Shown here piece by piece: positions 35,207-43,997 of a stretch of 64,000 bases of DNA. The DNA is from Mogibacterium neglectum. GTDB taxonomy: Bacteria > Bacillota > Clostridia > Peptostreptococcales > Anaerovoracaceae. The position numbers were made by a program, and so were the translations under genes. The stretch is taken from NCBI RefSeq assembly GCF_030644205.1, contig NZ_CP128647.1, forward strand, positions 806,001-870,000, given 5' to 3'. Each line of letters begins with the position of its first letter. Within the stretch, counting starts at the first letter, position 1. Below the pieces are notes generated by a model that saw only the letters and a program-made list of their open reading frames with translations, was not told where the DNA came from and ran no database searches.

Positions 35207-37648
35207 ATGAAGAAAAATTGGTCGAAGAAGCTTCTTACCGCAGCCTTAACGTCCAGTATGTTGTTCAGCATGGGTGCCGCTAACTCTTTTGCGATTACAG
35301 GTGACCAGGTTGCTAAGGACAAAATATATACGGGCTCCGGTAGAGTAACTGAGGATCCGCGTTCTATATGGAGTGGTTACGATATCAGTCTTAAGATGGA
35401 AGTAAAAGATGGAGTTATCAAGTCCATAGAGTGCACACCTGCTGCAAATATGGATAGAATGAACCAAGGATATGTTGATTTAACCAGAATGCAGTTAGGA
35501 ACACTAGTTGGAAAGCCAGCTACACTAAGCTCTGTAAATGGGTTAGTTGATTCTAATACTGGTGCGACATATTCGCTCAAGGGTGCGAAGAGAATCGCTA
35601 TCAAAATGATGCAGGATGCCGAAGCTAAGGATAGCGGAACTACACCTATAAATCCTGGAAATAATGAGAAGCCAAACCCTAATCCAAACCCCGGGAATAA
35701 TAATTCAACACCAGGAAATAACTCAGATTCTAAGACGGGAATTGATGCTATAGCCGATAATGATTATATATACGGCAAGATTAACCTAACATATGCTGAT
35801 TTCTACTATGGTGAACTTAACAACCTCAGAAATGGAATTCAGAGCATGGACTTGAATTCTGAAGACAAGGCCAAAAGTATGAGAGGTGCAGGGCAGTACG
35901 ATGCAGTAACGAGTGCTACAAAAGTTAAGTCAAAGAGATTCCCAACTACGTATTTTGAGGAAAAGGAAAACGGAGTTGAAATCCTAGGTATAAAGGATGC
36001 AAATGTTGCAATTAGGAAGAGTCTATATGTTGAAGCGATGAAGGCAATTAAAGAAGGTAAGTCTTCTAACAATCCACTTCTAAACCTTGTAAAGAATTTC
36101 AAGGCAAATGAAGACCCTGCAGCACCATCTTATGAGTACAAAGTTCTTAATGGTGATGGAACACTATCAGCTACAACCACTCAGGAAGTGCTTGATCCTG
36201 ATGCAAAGGTAACAGTTAAGACTGGCAGCAATTGGGGTCACTATCTAGTAAACGTTGATTCCAAGAAGATTCCTAAGATTGATGAAATCGAAGGGATTAT
36301 CGTTAAGACTAGTGATGGCAAGCAGTATGGTATGGAGCATCTTGAAAATATTTGGCTTCGTCCAAATGAGTTCTCGTTCGCTGTAAAGAAGGATTTCGTA
36401 GAACCACACGGTAACACAGTTGACTATAAGCGTCATGAGGAATTACAGGGCAAGAGAATCATTCAGATTCGTTATCTAGTTAGAGATAAGGCTGATCTTG
36501 TTATAAACACTAACGTTCTTTGCAAGACACTTCTTGACGAAAAGTATGGTGCTACTATTAATGATGCTGAGTTCAAGGATGGTGTTACAGTAACACCTGA
36601 AGTTAAGACTCCTGCGGGAAGTAACTACAAGCTAGCAGCTATTTATAAGGGTAGAAATACTCTTGAACAGGGCAAGGACTACACAGTATCTGGTAACAAG
36701 ATATCATTCAAGGAAACAGATAAAACTGGAATGGGTACATATACAGCTGTTTACGAAGATGAGAACTTTGCTGATATCGAAGCATCTTTCAACTTAAGAT
36801 CTAAGTATCATGATGGAGAAATTAAGCTCGCAGATAATAAACTGACACTTCCAGAAGGTCTTTCACAGGAAGACTATGCATCATCAATCAGCACAGTTCT
36901 TATTGATGGTAAGAGAGTCAGGGGTCGTGATTTAATGAAAGCTATCTTCAATGCAGATGGCACAGTTAATTTCGATGGAAAGATAAAGGGTAAAGACGGT
37001 TCTGAGACTCCAATCTTCAATAAAGGTGCAGCTGGAATCTATACTATCGAGCTTAAATCAGATAGACATCCTAGTGTAAAGAACATGATTGTTGCTCCTG
37101 GAACCAAGGATATTGAGGTTAAAAAGATTGATTCTGAACATGCTTTTAAGAAAATTTTCCTCGGCTACAATGTTGCCGGATATAATCTAAATGATTATGA
37201 TTATGAGGCATATGATATATCTCTTAGAGATGGTTCAGACAACAAGATCCAGCCAGAAACTGGTAAGAAGGTTAAAGTTCAGCTTGAGCTTAAGAAAGTA
37301 GATCCAAAAAAGCTTGTTATTCTCCACGACAAGGGGAATAAGCAGCTTGAGGAAATTAAAGACTTCAAGATTATCGATGGAAAGAAAATCGAGTTTGAAG
37401 CTGATCATTTCTCGAATTTCTTCTTTGCAAATAAGAAGCCAGCAAACTCATCATCTGTAAATACAGCTTCTGCTCATAGATCTACTCCAAGCAATGTTGC
37501 AAAAGCTACAAAGCATGGAAGATCAACTAGCAGAGTAGTTAAGACAGGTGACTCGAGTTCCGTAATCCTATACTCACTAAGTATGCTAGTTGCTACAATG
37601 CTCGCTGCTGTTACAGTTTATGCTAGAAGAAAGAGCAACGAGAAATAG
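35207..37648 (+). CDS. Surface-anchored protein with two FMN-binding-like domains and a Tp47 domain C-like region
   Basis: The 813-residue protein has a signal peptide (residues 1-29, cut after NSFA). A first FMN_bind-like domain ends in NTGATYS (T121); a Pro/Asn-rich spacer spans about 147-178; a second FMN_bind-like domain has DAVTSATKV (T238). Then comes a region about 345-450 (VKTSDGKQYGMEHLENIW, RIIQIRYLVRD) like the Tp47 domain C found in clostridial FMN proteins, further beta-rich domains, and a C-terminal anchor: VVKTGD (K779-D782), membrane helix and RRKSNEK. In related proteins FMN is attached to the Thr of SGAT by ApbE. AAGGAGGAATAAGTAG precedes the ATG. A role in extracellular electron transfer or ligand binding is inferred. 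Confidence 0.75.
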   Translation: MKKNWSKKLLTAALTSSMLFSMGAANSFAITGDQVAKDKIYTGSGRVTEDPRSIWSGYDISLKMEVKDGVIKSIECTPAANMDRMNQGYVDLTRMQLGTLVGKPATLSSVNGLVDSNTGATYSLKGAKRIAIKMMQDAEAKDSGTTPINPGNNEKPNPNPNPGNNNSTPGNNSDSKTGIDAIADNDYIYGKINLTYADFYYGELNNLRNGIQSMDLNSEDKAKSMRGAGQYDAVTSATKVKSKRFPTTYFEEKENGVEILGIKDANVAIRKSLYVEAMKAIKEGKSSNNPLLNLVKNFKANEDPAAPSYEYKVLNGDGTLSATTTQEVLDPDAKVTVKTGSNWGHYLVNVDSKKIPKIDEIEGIIVKTSDGKQYGMEHLENIWLRPNEFSFAVKKDFVEPHGNTVDYKRHEELQGKRIIQIRYLVRDKADLVINTNVLCKTLLDEKYGATINDAEFKDGVTVTPEVKTPAGSNYKLAAIYKGRNTLEQGKDYTVSGNKISFKETDKTGMGTYTAVYEDENFADIEASFNLRSKYHDGEIKLADNKLTLPEGLSQEDYASSISTVLIDGKRVRGRDLMKAIFNADGTVNFDGKIKGKDGSETPIFNKGAAGIYTIELKSDRHPSVKNMIVAPGTKDIEVKKIDSEHAFKKIFLGYNVAGYNLNDYDYEAYDISLRDGSDNKIQPETGKKVKVQLELKKVDPKKLVILHDKGNKQLEEIKDFKIIDGKKIEFEADHFSNFFFANKKPANSSSVNTASAHRSTPSNVAKATKHGRSTSRVVKTGDSSSVILYSLSMLVATMLAAVTVYARRKSNEK

Positions 37649-37676
37649 AGAACACGCTACTAACACTTTAAGTAAA

Positions 37677-37701
37677 ATATAGTTAAATTGCTTAACTATA
37701 T
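37677..37701 (+). terminator. Hairpin after the surface protein gene
   Basis: ATATAGTTAA and TTAACTATAT pair perfectly over ten bases with a five-base loop. It lacks a T-run and may act with the larger hairpin just downstream. Confidence 0.45.
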
Positions 37702-37709
37702 CAGCTAAA

Positions 37710-37758
37710 CTAAAATAATTCTGGTCATGCAGTTTTATGTAGATCAGGATTATTTTAG
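37710..37758. terminator. Bidirectional terminator between convergent genes
   Basis: A 17-base-pair stem (37710-37726 with 37742-37758, two G-U pairs) has TAAAATAAT/ATTATTTTA ends, which supply T-runs for both directions. It separates the surface protein gene from the MATE gene on the other strand. Confidence 0.7.
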
Positions 37759-37778
37759 TATTATATTTAATTATAAAT

Positions 37779-39134
37779 TTAATAGTAGTATCGTTTACGC
37801 ATCAAAGATAAGAAAAAAATTGAAATGATAAATGCTATGATTTCTGAAAGTGGATTTGACCACCATATTCCCTCAATTCCCATTATCAATGGTAGTAATA
37901 TTACAAATGAGAGTTTGAATACGAAGGTTCTTAGGAATGATATTACAGCAGAAAGCCATCCATTACTTAATGCAGTAAAGAATGACGAAGCAAACACATT
38001 TATCCCTAGAATCACAAAGCATACAGTGGTAATTCTCATAGCATGAACAGTCATATCTGTTAGCGCATCATCATAACCTACGAATAATAAAGAAAGGGGC
38101 CTTGCAAATACCTCACCGATGATTAGCATCAAGAATCCTGTACCTGCTAATAACCTAAAGCTTTTATTAAGTATATTTCGTAATTCACTTGGGTTTTGAG
38201 CGCCATAATGGTAACTAATTATAGGAGCACATCCCATAGAGTAACCGATGTAAATCGCTGCAAATATAAATAATACGTACATTAGCACTCCATACGCAGC
38301 AACCCCATCTGAGCCTATATATTTTATAAGTTGCACATTGTAAAACATGCTTACAAATGAAGAAGTAATACTCGTAACCATTTCCGAAATTCCGTTACCA
38401 CATGCTTTAATGATAGGCTTAAACTCAAGTTTGGTCTGTACTAGCCTCAGCAGGCTGGAATTAGGCTTAATAAAATAAATTAGAGGGATTATAGCTCCGA
38501 CAGCTTCGCTTATACCTGTTGCGATAGCAGCACCTGCAACACCCCAGCCCAAAACGTATATAAATAGTGCGTCAAGCACGATGTTAGAGAGTCCAGCGAT
38601 TACAGTGCATAGAAGTCCAAGATGTGGTTTTTCAGCAACGATCAGGAAATCTTGGAAGCAGTTCTGTAGCATGAAGAACACGTTAAAATACATGCTTATT
38701 CTTCCATAAGTAACGCAGGCACTTATCATACTTGAATCAGCACCGAGTGCTAGACATATTTTCTCCATAAATACATGTGCTAAGATGCATATAAAAATTC
38801 CAGCAATCGCTGTAATAGCTATAAGCATAAAGAAGTATTGATTTGCACGTTCCCTTCGTTGTTCACCAAGTGTCTTCGCGACAAGTGCAGCTCCACCTGT
38901 TCCAATCATGAAGCCTATGGCGCCAACAATCATCTCGACCGGCATAACGAGATTTATAGAAGCGAAAGCTGTTTTCCCTACAACATTAGATACAAAAAGA
39001 CCATCAACTATGCCATAAACTGAAGTAAACACCATCATGCCTATAGAAGGGATGACGAATCTTATCAGTTTAAAATAAGTAAAATGGTCTGATAATTGAA
39101 TTTTGTTGCGATTAATCTTAGTCTCCATATACAT
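37779..39134 (-). CDS. MATE family multidrug/cation efflux transporter
   Basis: The 451-residue protein has twelve membrane segments. The MATE pattern is seen as PSIGMMVFTSVYGIVDGLFVSN in helix 1, INLVMPVEMIVGAIGFMIGTGGAAL in helix 2 and the related FIGYSMGCAPIISYHYGAQN in the second half. It should exchange drugs or metabolites for sodium or protons. Start is ATG 39134 or 39128; no clear ribosome site precedes either. The promoter region contains a TTTTACATGA inverted repeat, so it may be repressor-controlled. Confidence 0.88.
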   Translation of the reverse strand: MYMETKINRNKIQLSDHFTYFKLIRFVIPSIGMMVFTSVYGIVDGLFVSNVVGKTAFASINLVMPVEMIVGAIGFMIGTGGAALVAKTLGEQRRERANQYFFMLIAITAIAGIFICILAHVFMEKICLALGADSSMISACVTYGRISMYFNVFFMLQNCFQDFLIVAEKPHLGLLCTVIAGLSNIVLDALFIYVLGWGVAGAAIATGISEAVGAIIPLIYFIKPNSSLLRLVQTKLEFKPIIKACGNGISEMVTSITSSFVSMFYNVQLIKYIGSDGVAAYGVLMYVLFIFAAIYIGYSMGCAPIISYHYGAQNPSELRNILNKSFRLLAGTGFLMLIIGEVFARPLSLLFVGYDDALTDMTVHAMRITTVCFVILGINVFASSFFTALSNGWLSAVISFLRTFVFKLSFVILLPLIMGIEGIWWSNPLSEIIAFIISIFFLSLMRKRYYY

Positions 39135-39135
39135 A

Positions 39136-39183
39136 TTTTACATGAGTGTAAATAAATGTAAATATGTATAAATTCATGTAAAA
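39136..39183. promoter_or_regulatory. Inverted and direct repeats upstream of the MATE gene
   Basis: TTTTACATGA (39136-39145) and TCATGTAAAA (39174-39183) are exact inverted repeats, and TGTAAAT recurs between them. The whole 60-base space upstream of the pump is filled by these repeats, an arrangement typical for an operator of a local repressor. No regulator gene adjoins it. Confidence 0.5.
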
Positions 39184-39194
39184 TCATGTACCCT

Positions 39195-39956
39195 CTAATC
39201 AACTGCACTAGTTCGGCACATGAACCGTGAAGCAACATATGAAGAAATAGGGATTATGATAACCGTTCCTATTGCACTAATCATGATTGCAATGAGTTCC
39301 TGAGTAAAATCTTTAGAATTGATTAGAGTGCTCCATGAATAAAATTTTAGGAAACTGATACACATAATCATGAATTCTCCAGCAAATATAAAAAATAATG
39401 TATTGATGTTAGAGCTTAGTATCTTGCAACCTATATTCATACCTGATTCGATGATTTCTGAGCGTTTCACATTAGGATTATGTCTGAGAATTTCATAAGT
39501 TCCAGAGCATATTGCTACTGCGGTATCAATTAATCCACCAATCAAAACAACGATAAATACAGCCACCTGAACTAATCTCATATTAATCCTAATATCTTCT
39601 TCGTACCCATTTGAAGGTTGTATTTTGACATCACCGACTACCCCAAAGCCTTGAAGATGTGCGTGAGTGATTATAAATGATATGACCAATGAGGAAATAG
39701 CAAGAACGATAATCACTGAAATGAATGAAGAAACTGTCTTGATGTTGTTCTCATTCTGGTAAAATATTGTCACAGCTGTGATGAGAATAGCAGCGATGGC
39801 TGTCGTAAATACGATGTTAAACCCAAGATAAATGAGTTCTATGAGCATGGCGAATATTGCTATATTAATTGCAGTTGTCATAAGTGATTTTGCAGTTCGA
39901 TCACCTCCCGCAAATAGAGATAGGAGGACGAACACAATGATAAGCACTTTAATCAT
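39195..39956 (-). CDS. YibE/F family membrane protein (second of pair)
   Basis: The 253-residue protein has about seven membrane segments. The family hallmark is seen in VAVFIVVLIGGLIDTAVAICSG followed by RSEIIESGMNIGCKILSSNINTLFF. AAAGGAGCTAAAAC precedes the ATG, and it overlaps the upstream YibE/F gene by eight bases. The pair, conserved in Firmicutes, is presumed to form one transporter; its substrate is unknown. Confidence 0.78.
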   Translation of the reverse strand: MIKVLIIVFVLLSLFAGGDRTAKSLMTTAINIAIFAMLIELIYLGFNIVFTTAIAAILITAVTIFYQNENNIKTVSSFISVIIVLAISSLVISFIITHAHLQGFGVVGDVKIQPSNGYEEDIRINMRLVQVAVFIVVLIGGLIDTAVAICSGTYEILRHNPNVKRSEIIESGMNIGCKILSSNINTLFFIFAGEFMIMCISFLKFYSWSTLINSKDFTQELIAIMISAIGTVIIIPISSYVASRFMCRTSAVD

Positions 39957-40989
39957 GTTTTAGCTCCTTTCTAGCTACAAGAGATGTAACGAATGTTGAG
40001 ACGAGTATGGCAACAACTATCGAGAGCATTCCAGCAAGTGAACGAACTATATAGAAGTATGCATCGTGGCTTACTACCGTTCTGAAACTTATCTCATTAG
40101 ACATAGAGATTAAGAATATCGGCAGGGTTGAAGCTATATTCGTTAGAAGAACAACGCTTATCATGGTTCCATTTATATCATCTGCAACCTCACGCACTGA
40201 CGTGAGAAGTGATTTGTTGCTAATGCTAGGAGTTCTCTCGATGAGCTCCATACAAGTGGCAGTAATGGTAACTGATACGTCAATTACAGCTCCCAAGCAA
40301 CCGATAATTATCTGAGCGAGGAAAAAGTGATTTGCATCTGTAGTTGTAAATGGCTCCGGCAAGAAGTGAAGAAAATCATAATCTATATCGGTATTCCATA
40401 TTAAGAGCATGACAAGACTAGAAAGTAGCAAGGTGGTCAGTAATGCTGCTGCAAACGATAATATCATTCTGCGAGATATTCCGTCTACTACCAGTAGTAC
40501 GAAGAACGTAAATACCTCGGAGCCAGCAACTGTCATGTAGAGAATATCTGCACCACGCATGTTCATATAAATAATAAGACTAAAAAGCGCAATGTTCCCG
40601 AGAATACATAATGATGTGTAAGCACCTCTTTTTCCGCCAACTGTGATTAGCGATGAAAGCAAAAATAAGAATATAGCTGCAACCCAGTAATCTCTTTTTA
40701 CTCCGGTTATACCAGTGTATTCATCATTAAGAAACACGTAGTCGTGTTTAAAGTATCTCTCATCGTAAACCTGCGATTTATCATACTTGTTTTTTATATG
40801 GACGGTCTTTCCTTTATCACTCCCATTTTCAAGACGCAGTTCAATAGACTGCTGATTACCATTGTTATGGACAGCGAGGACTTTAGCGACGGGGGATTTA
40901 TACATCCATGAATTATTAACGACAAACAGAAATAAAATGACTGCACCCACCATTGAGATAGCCATTCTTAACAAATACTTATTCTTCAT
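39949..40989 (-). CDS. YibE/F family membrane protein (first of pair)
   Basis: One membrane helix (about residues 9-27) is followed by an extracellular beta-rich segment (about 30-100, with LRLENGSDKGKTVHIKN) and seven further helices. The core VIDVSVTITATCMELIERTP and LTSVREVADDINGTMISVVLLTNI match its partner's core (IDTAVAIC and MNIGCKILSSNINTLFF), confirming two related halves. The domain before the helices is typical of the longer member of YibE/F pairs. It diverges from the hydrolase at 41137. Confidence 0.78.
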   Translation of the reverse strand: MKNKYLLRMAISMVGAVILFLFVVNNSWMYKSPVAKVLAVHNNGNQQSIELRLENGSDKGKTVHIKNKYDKSQVYDERYFKHDYVFLNDEYTGITGVKRDYWVAAIFLFLLSSLITVGGKRGAYTSLCILGNIALFSLIIYMNMRGADILYMTVAGSEVFTFFVLLVVDGISRRMILSFAAALLTTLLLSSLVMLLIWNTDIDYDFLHFLPEPFTTTDANHFFLAQIIIGCLGAVIDVSVTITATCMELIERTPSISNKSLLTSVREVADDINGTMISVVLLTNIASTLPIFLISMSNEISFRTVVSHDAYFYIVRSLAGMLSIVVAILVSTFVTSLVARKELKHD

Positions 40990-41118
40990 ACGTTAATTAT
41001 AGCGCACAGTTGATATATCTGGTAGAGTACGCTTGTTATTTGCTTGAGTCATATGTGAAAATAGTTTTTATTATGTTCAAAAAATTCACTAAAAAGATAT
41101 TCAAAAACAAAATTAGTT

Positions 41119-41127
41119 TGATACAAT
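41119..41127 (+). promoter_or_regulatory. Extended -10 promoter just before the hydrolase start
   Basis: TG at 41119-41120, one base and TACAAT at 41122-41127 put the transcription start near 41134, only about three bases before the ATG at 41137. No ribosome site exists, which together suggests a leaderless message. Confidence 0.45.
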
Positions 41128-41136
41128 GTAAATATC

Positions 41137-41862
41137 ATGATTAAGCATAACTATATAGAAAAAGGTGAGGGTGAAGTGCTGATTATGCTCCATGGGAATG
41201 GTTTAGATAGCAGTTACTTTTATCACCAGATTAACTATTTTTCAACTAAATATAGGGTTATAGCTGTCGATTCGAGAGGACACGGAAGGACTCCGCGCGG
41301 TGATAAGCCTCTCACGATTTTGCAGTTCTCTGAAGATTTGCGTTTTTTTATGGATATGCATGATATCGAGAAAGCACATATTCTTGGTTTCTCAGATGGA
41401 GCAAATGTCGCAATTCGTTTTGCTATAGATCATCCAGAACGCGTTGATAAGCTCATTCTTAACGGAGCGAATATAAAGTATAGGGCGCTTAGATTCACTG
41501 TTCGAATTGGAATCGAATTACTTGAGCTAATCAATGCTACTTTTAGCATAAGCCTTGAAAAGAGGAGACTAAGAGCTGAAAGACTTGAACTCATGAAAAA
41601 TGAACCGGTAGTCAGCGCTGATGAACTGAAGAGTATAAAGTCTAAGACACTTGTGGTTGCGGGTACTTTCGACTTGATGTACGGGAGTCATACAAAGTTT
41701 ATCGCTGAGCATATACCAGATGCCCAGCTTGAGTTTATTCCTGGAAAACACACTGTTGCACGTTGGAACTATAAGAGATTTAATAGCGCTTTAGGCGATT
41801 TTTTATCAAAAGATACTAAGGTAAAAGAGAAAACGAACAATTTATATGATAAATTAGTATAG
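41137..41862 (+). CDS. Alpha/beta hydrolase
   Basis: The 241-residue protein has the oxyanion strand MLHGNGLDSSYF, the arginine-glycine-histidine-glycine loop DSRGHGRTP, nucleophile elbow GFSDGAN (serine at about residue 89), acid in GTFDLMYG and histidine in GKHTVARW. This is a complete catalytic triad. It is a small esterase/lipase type without a lid insertion of note. There is no ribosome site before the ATG, and an extended -10 box lies only ten bases upstream. Substrate unknown. Confidence 0.82.
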   Translation: MIKHNYIEKGEGEVLIMLHGNGLDSSYFYHQINYFSTKYRVIAVDSRGHGRTPRGDKPLTILQFSEDLRFFMDMHDIEKAHILGFSDGANVAIRFAIDHPERVDKLILNGANIKYRALRFTVRIGIELLELINATFSISLEKRRLRAERLELMKNEPVVSADELKSIKSKTLVVAGTFDLMYGSHTKFIAEHIPDAQLEFIPGKHTVARWNYKRFNSALGDFLSKDTKVKEKTNNLYDKLV

Positions 41863-41922
41863 AGGAAATAAGTACCGACATAAGAATAGTTGTGCATTGG
41901 ATACTGTAAGCGGGGGGATACT

Positions 41923-42621
41923 ATGTTAAATAAGAAAAATATCGTCATCATATCAGTACTGCTCGCAATATCTGCGTGTATATATGGAATGCAGATTCTT
42001 ATATTTAAGGATGTGAGGAATACAGAGTTCTATATATTTCAAGACATGGCATTCATTCCTATAAGTATTGCAATTACAACTGTTGTAGTGGGTGAACTCC
42101 TCGATATCAATAATAAACGCGACAGTCGTCAAAAGACTCGAATGCTAACGAGCACATTCTTTAGCGATATAGGTTTCGAACTTATGAGCATGCTCGCACT
42201 CGTATCTAATATAGATGAAGCACTATTGCAAACTATAAATGATTCAGATTTATCTGAACAGGATAAAATTAGCGCTATTAAGAACAGCGGATTTACGGTC
42301 AATGCTGATATAGGAATTTATACTATAATCAGTGATGTAATCATAGCATCAAAGACAGATATCTTGATTCTTTCTTCAAACCCCATGCTATATGATCATG
42401 AGTATTTCTCTGATCTATTGTGGGAGTTGCTACACCTAATGGACGAATTTAGATTGCGAGGTGATTATGTTAAGCTCACGCCAAATGATTTGACGGAGTT
42501 AAATAGTGATTTTGCCCAAGTACTTGAACTCCTACTTATAAACTGGGTAGTAAATGCTAAGTATCTAAAAGAGACATATCCAAATTTCTATAAGACAATT
42601 ACGTCCTTTTTAGATAATTAA
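41923..42621 (+). CDS. Membrane protein of unknown function
   Basis: The 232-residue protein has two N-terminal membrane helices (about residues 6-24 and 36-54) and a soluble, helical C-terminal domain rich in acidic residues. It has no cysteine or histidine cluster and no motif I recognise. GGGGGGA sits four bases before ATG 41923. It follows the hydrolase by 60 bases. The two-helix plus helical cytosolic layout recalls small membrane-anchored effector or sensor proteins, but nothing specific can be claimed. Confidence 0.55.
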   Translation: MLNKKNIVIISVLLAISACIYGMQILIFKDVRNTEFYIFQDMAFIPISIAITTVVVGELLDINNKRDSRQKTRMLTSTFFSDIGFELMSMLALVSNIDEALLQTINDSDLSEQDKISAIKNSGFTVNADIGIYTIISDVIIASKTDILILSSNPMLYDHEYFSDLLWELLHLMDEFRLRGDYVKLTPNDLTELNSDFAQVLELLLINWVVNAKYLKETYPNFYKTITSFLDN

Positions 42622-42645
42622 TAGTACATTCATTACGAATAATAT

Positions 42646-42707
42646 AAAATCCACACGGTGTTAATAATTCCAGTAATTTGGAATATTTCACTTTCGTGTG
42701 GATTTTT
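42646..42707. terminator. Bidirectional terminator between convergent genes
   Basis: AAAATCCACACG pairs with CGTGTGGATTTT across a 37-base loop, with T-runs on both strands, between the membrane protein gene and uppP. Confidence 0.7.
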
Positions 42708-42728
42708 AATTTTAATCTAAATTGAGTG

Positions 42729-43550
42729 TTAGTTAAAGAAAAAATATAATAGCACAACGACTCCAAGTGCTATTCTGTAATAGCCAAACACCTTGAAATC
42801 ATGCTTCTTGATATAGTTCATCAGCATTTTGATAATAAATAAAGAAACTACAAATGCTACTATCATTCCAACAAGCAGGACTACCAGCTCATTCCCTTCA
42901 AAGTTAAAACCGTATTTAAGAAGCTTTAACAAGCTGGCTCCAAACATTACTGGGATTGCCATGAAAAATGTGAACTGTGCAGCGGTTTTGCGGTTAACTC
43001 CTATAACCAATGCACCGAGAATTGTCGAACCTGATCGCGATGTACCTGGGAATATAGCTGCTACAAGCTGAAATAATCCGATAATAAGCGCCTGCTTATA
43101 TGTCAGCTCATCCAGCGAATTAGTAGTAGGTTTAAGATGCTTATTACGGTTCTCGGCAATAATAAAAAGAATACCTATTAATATAAGCATGATTGCTACT
43201 ACCTTATAGTTATAGAAATGTTCTTCAATCACATCATCCCACTTGAGTCCGACAATTACAGATGGAATGCATGCAACAATAACCCTGAACCACATAGACC
43301 AAACGTCCTTACGGATATATTTCTTAGATTTGTCTGCTGAAAAAGGCCAGATATCATTCCAAAAGGTGATGACTACAGCTAAAATCGCTCCAAGTTGGAT
43401 CACAACTAAAAACATATTCATGAAATCCTTGTTGACATGCATCGGCCAAATCTCATTAACAAGAATCATGTGACCGGTACTAGAAACTGGTAGCCATTCT
43501 GTAATGCCTTCAACAATACCCAAGAAAATCGCTTGTAAAATTACAGTCAT
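42729..43550 (-). CDS. uppP: Undecaprenyl-diphosphatase
   Basis: The 273-residue membrane enzyme recycles the cell-wall lipid carrier. It has the BacA/UppP motifs GIVEGITEWLPVSSTGHMIL (glutamates and serine/threonine of the active site) and FPGTSRSGSTI. A strong AAGGAG precedes the ATG. Higher dosage gives bacitracin resistance in this family, which pairs functionally with the BceRSAB module elsewhere in the window, though the two are 20 kb apart. Confidence 0.93.
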   Translation of the reverse strand: MTVILQAIFLGIVEGITEWLPVSSTGHMILVNEIWPMHVNKDFMNMFLVVIQLGAILAVVITFWNDIWPFSADKSKKYIRKDVWSMWFRVIVACIPSVIVGLKWDDVIEEHFYNYKVVAIMLILIGILFIIAENRNKHLKPTTNSLDELTYKQALIIGLFQLVAAIFPGTSRSGSTILGALVIGVNRKTAAQFTFFMAIPVMFGASLLKLLKYGFNFEGNELVVLLVGMIVAFVVSLFIIKMLMNYIKKHDFKVFGYYRIALGVVVLLYFFFN

Positions 43551-43997
43551 TTTTAACTCCTTTTCTCAATAACCAATATATTATACCAAAAAATCGAGAG
43601 ACTTGCTTAAATTATACGTATATTTCTAATGAGAATATGCTGAATAATTCGATGCAGCACAATTATATTTTATAACATTTATTAAAAATAGACTATGAAA
43701 GTAGATTTATAATTAAAGTTTTAGTGTAATTATAAAATAAATTCAGTATGTAGAATTCATTGAAGAATAAAGACACAGAAGGAGAATTTTAATGAATTCT
43801 AGAGGAATAAAAAGAGTTATGGCTTTACTATTGTGCTTGAGTTACATATGTACTATATAGAAATATATTATTGCAATTAATTAAAATTAAGTTAAAATAT
43901 GCAAAGTAATAATTATTATAACTATTAATTGAAAAATAAGATTTGGGGTTTATTTATAGCCCTTTTTTAAATAGGGGGTATTGCTATTTTTGAATTT
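43551..43997. other. Long AT-rich intergenic stretch
   Basis: This divergent space between uppP and the frameshifted hydrolase contains a 22-codon open frame with a strong ribosome site (43792-43860). Otherwise there are only AT-rich tracts with no recognisable RNA element. A relict secreted-protein gene is possible. Confidence 0.5.
43792..43860 (+). CDS. 22-residue signal-peptide-like micro-ORF
   Basis: GAAGGAG lies about seven bases before the ATG. The peptide has a basic start (MNSRGIKR), a hydrophobic core (VMALLLCLSYICTI) and then TAG. It looks like the signal peptide of a secreted protein whose body has been lost, or a leader peptide. No continuation with homologous-looking sequence is visible after the stop. 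Confidence 0.35.
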   Translation: MNSRGIKRVMALLLCLSYICTI

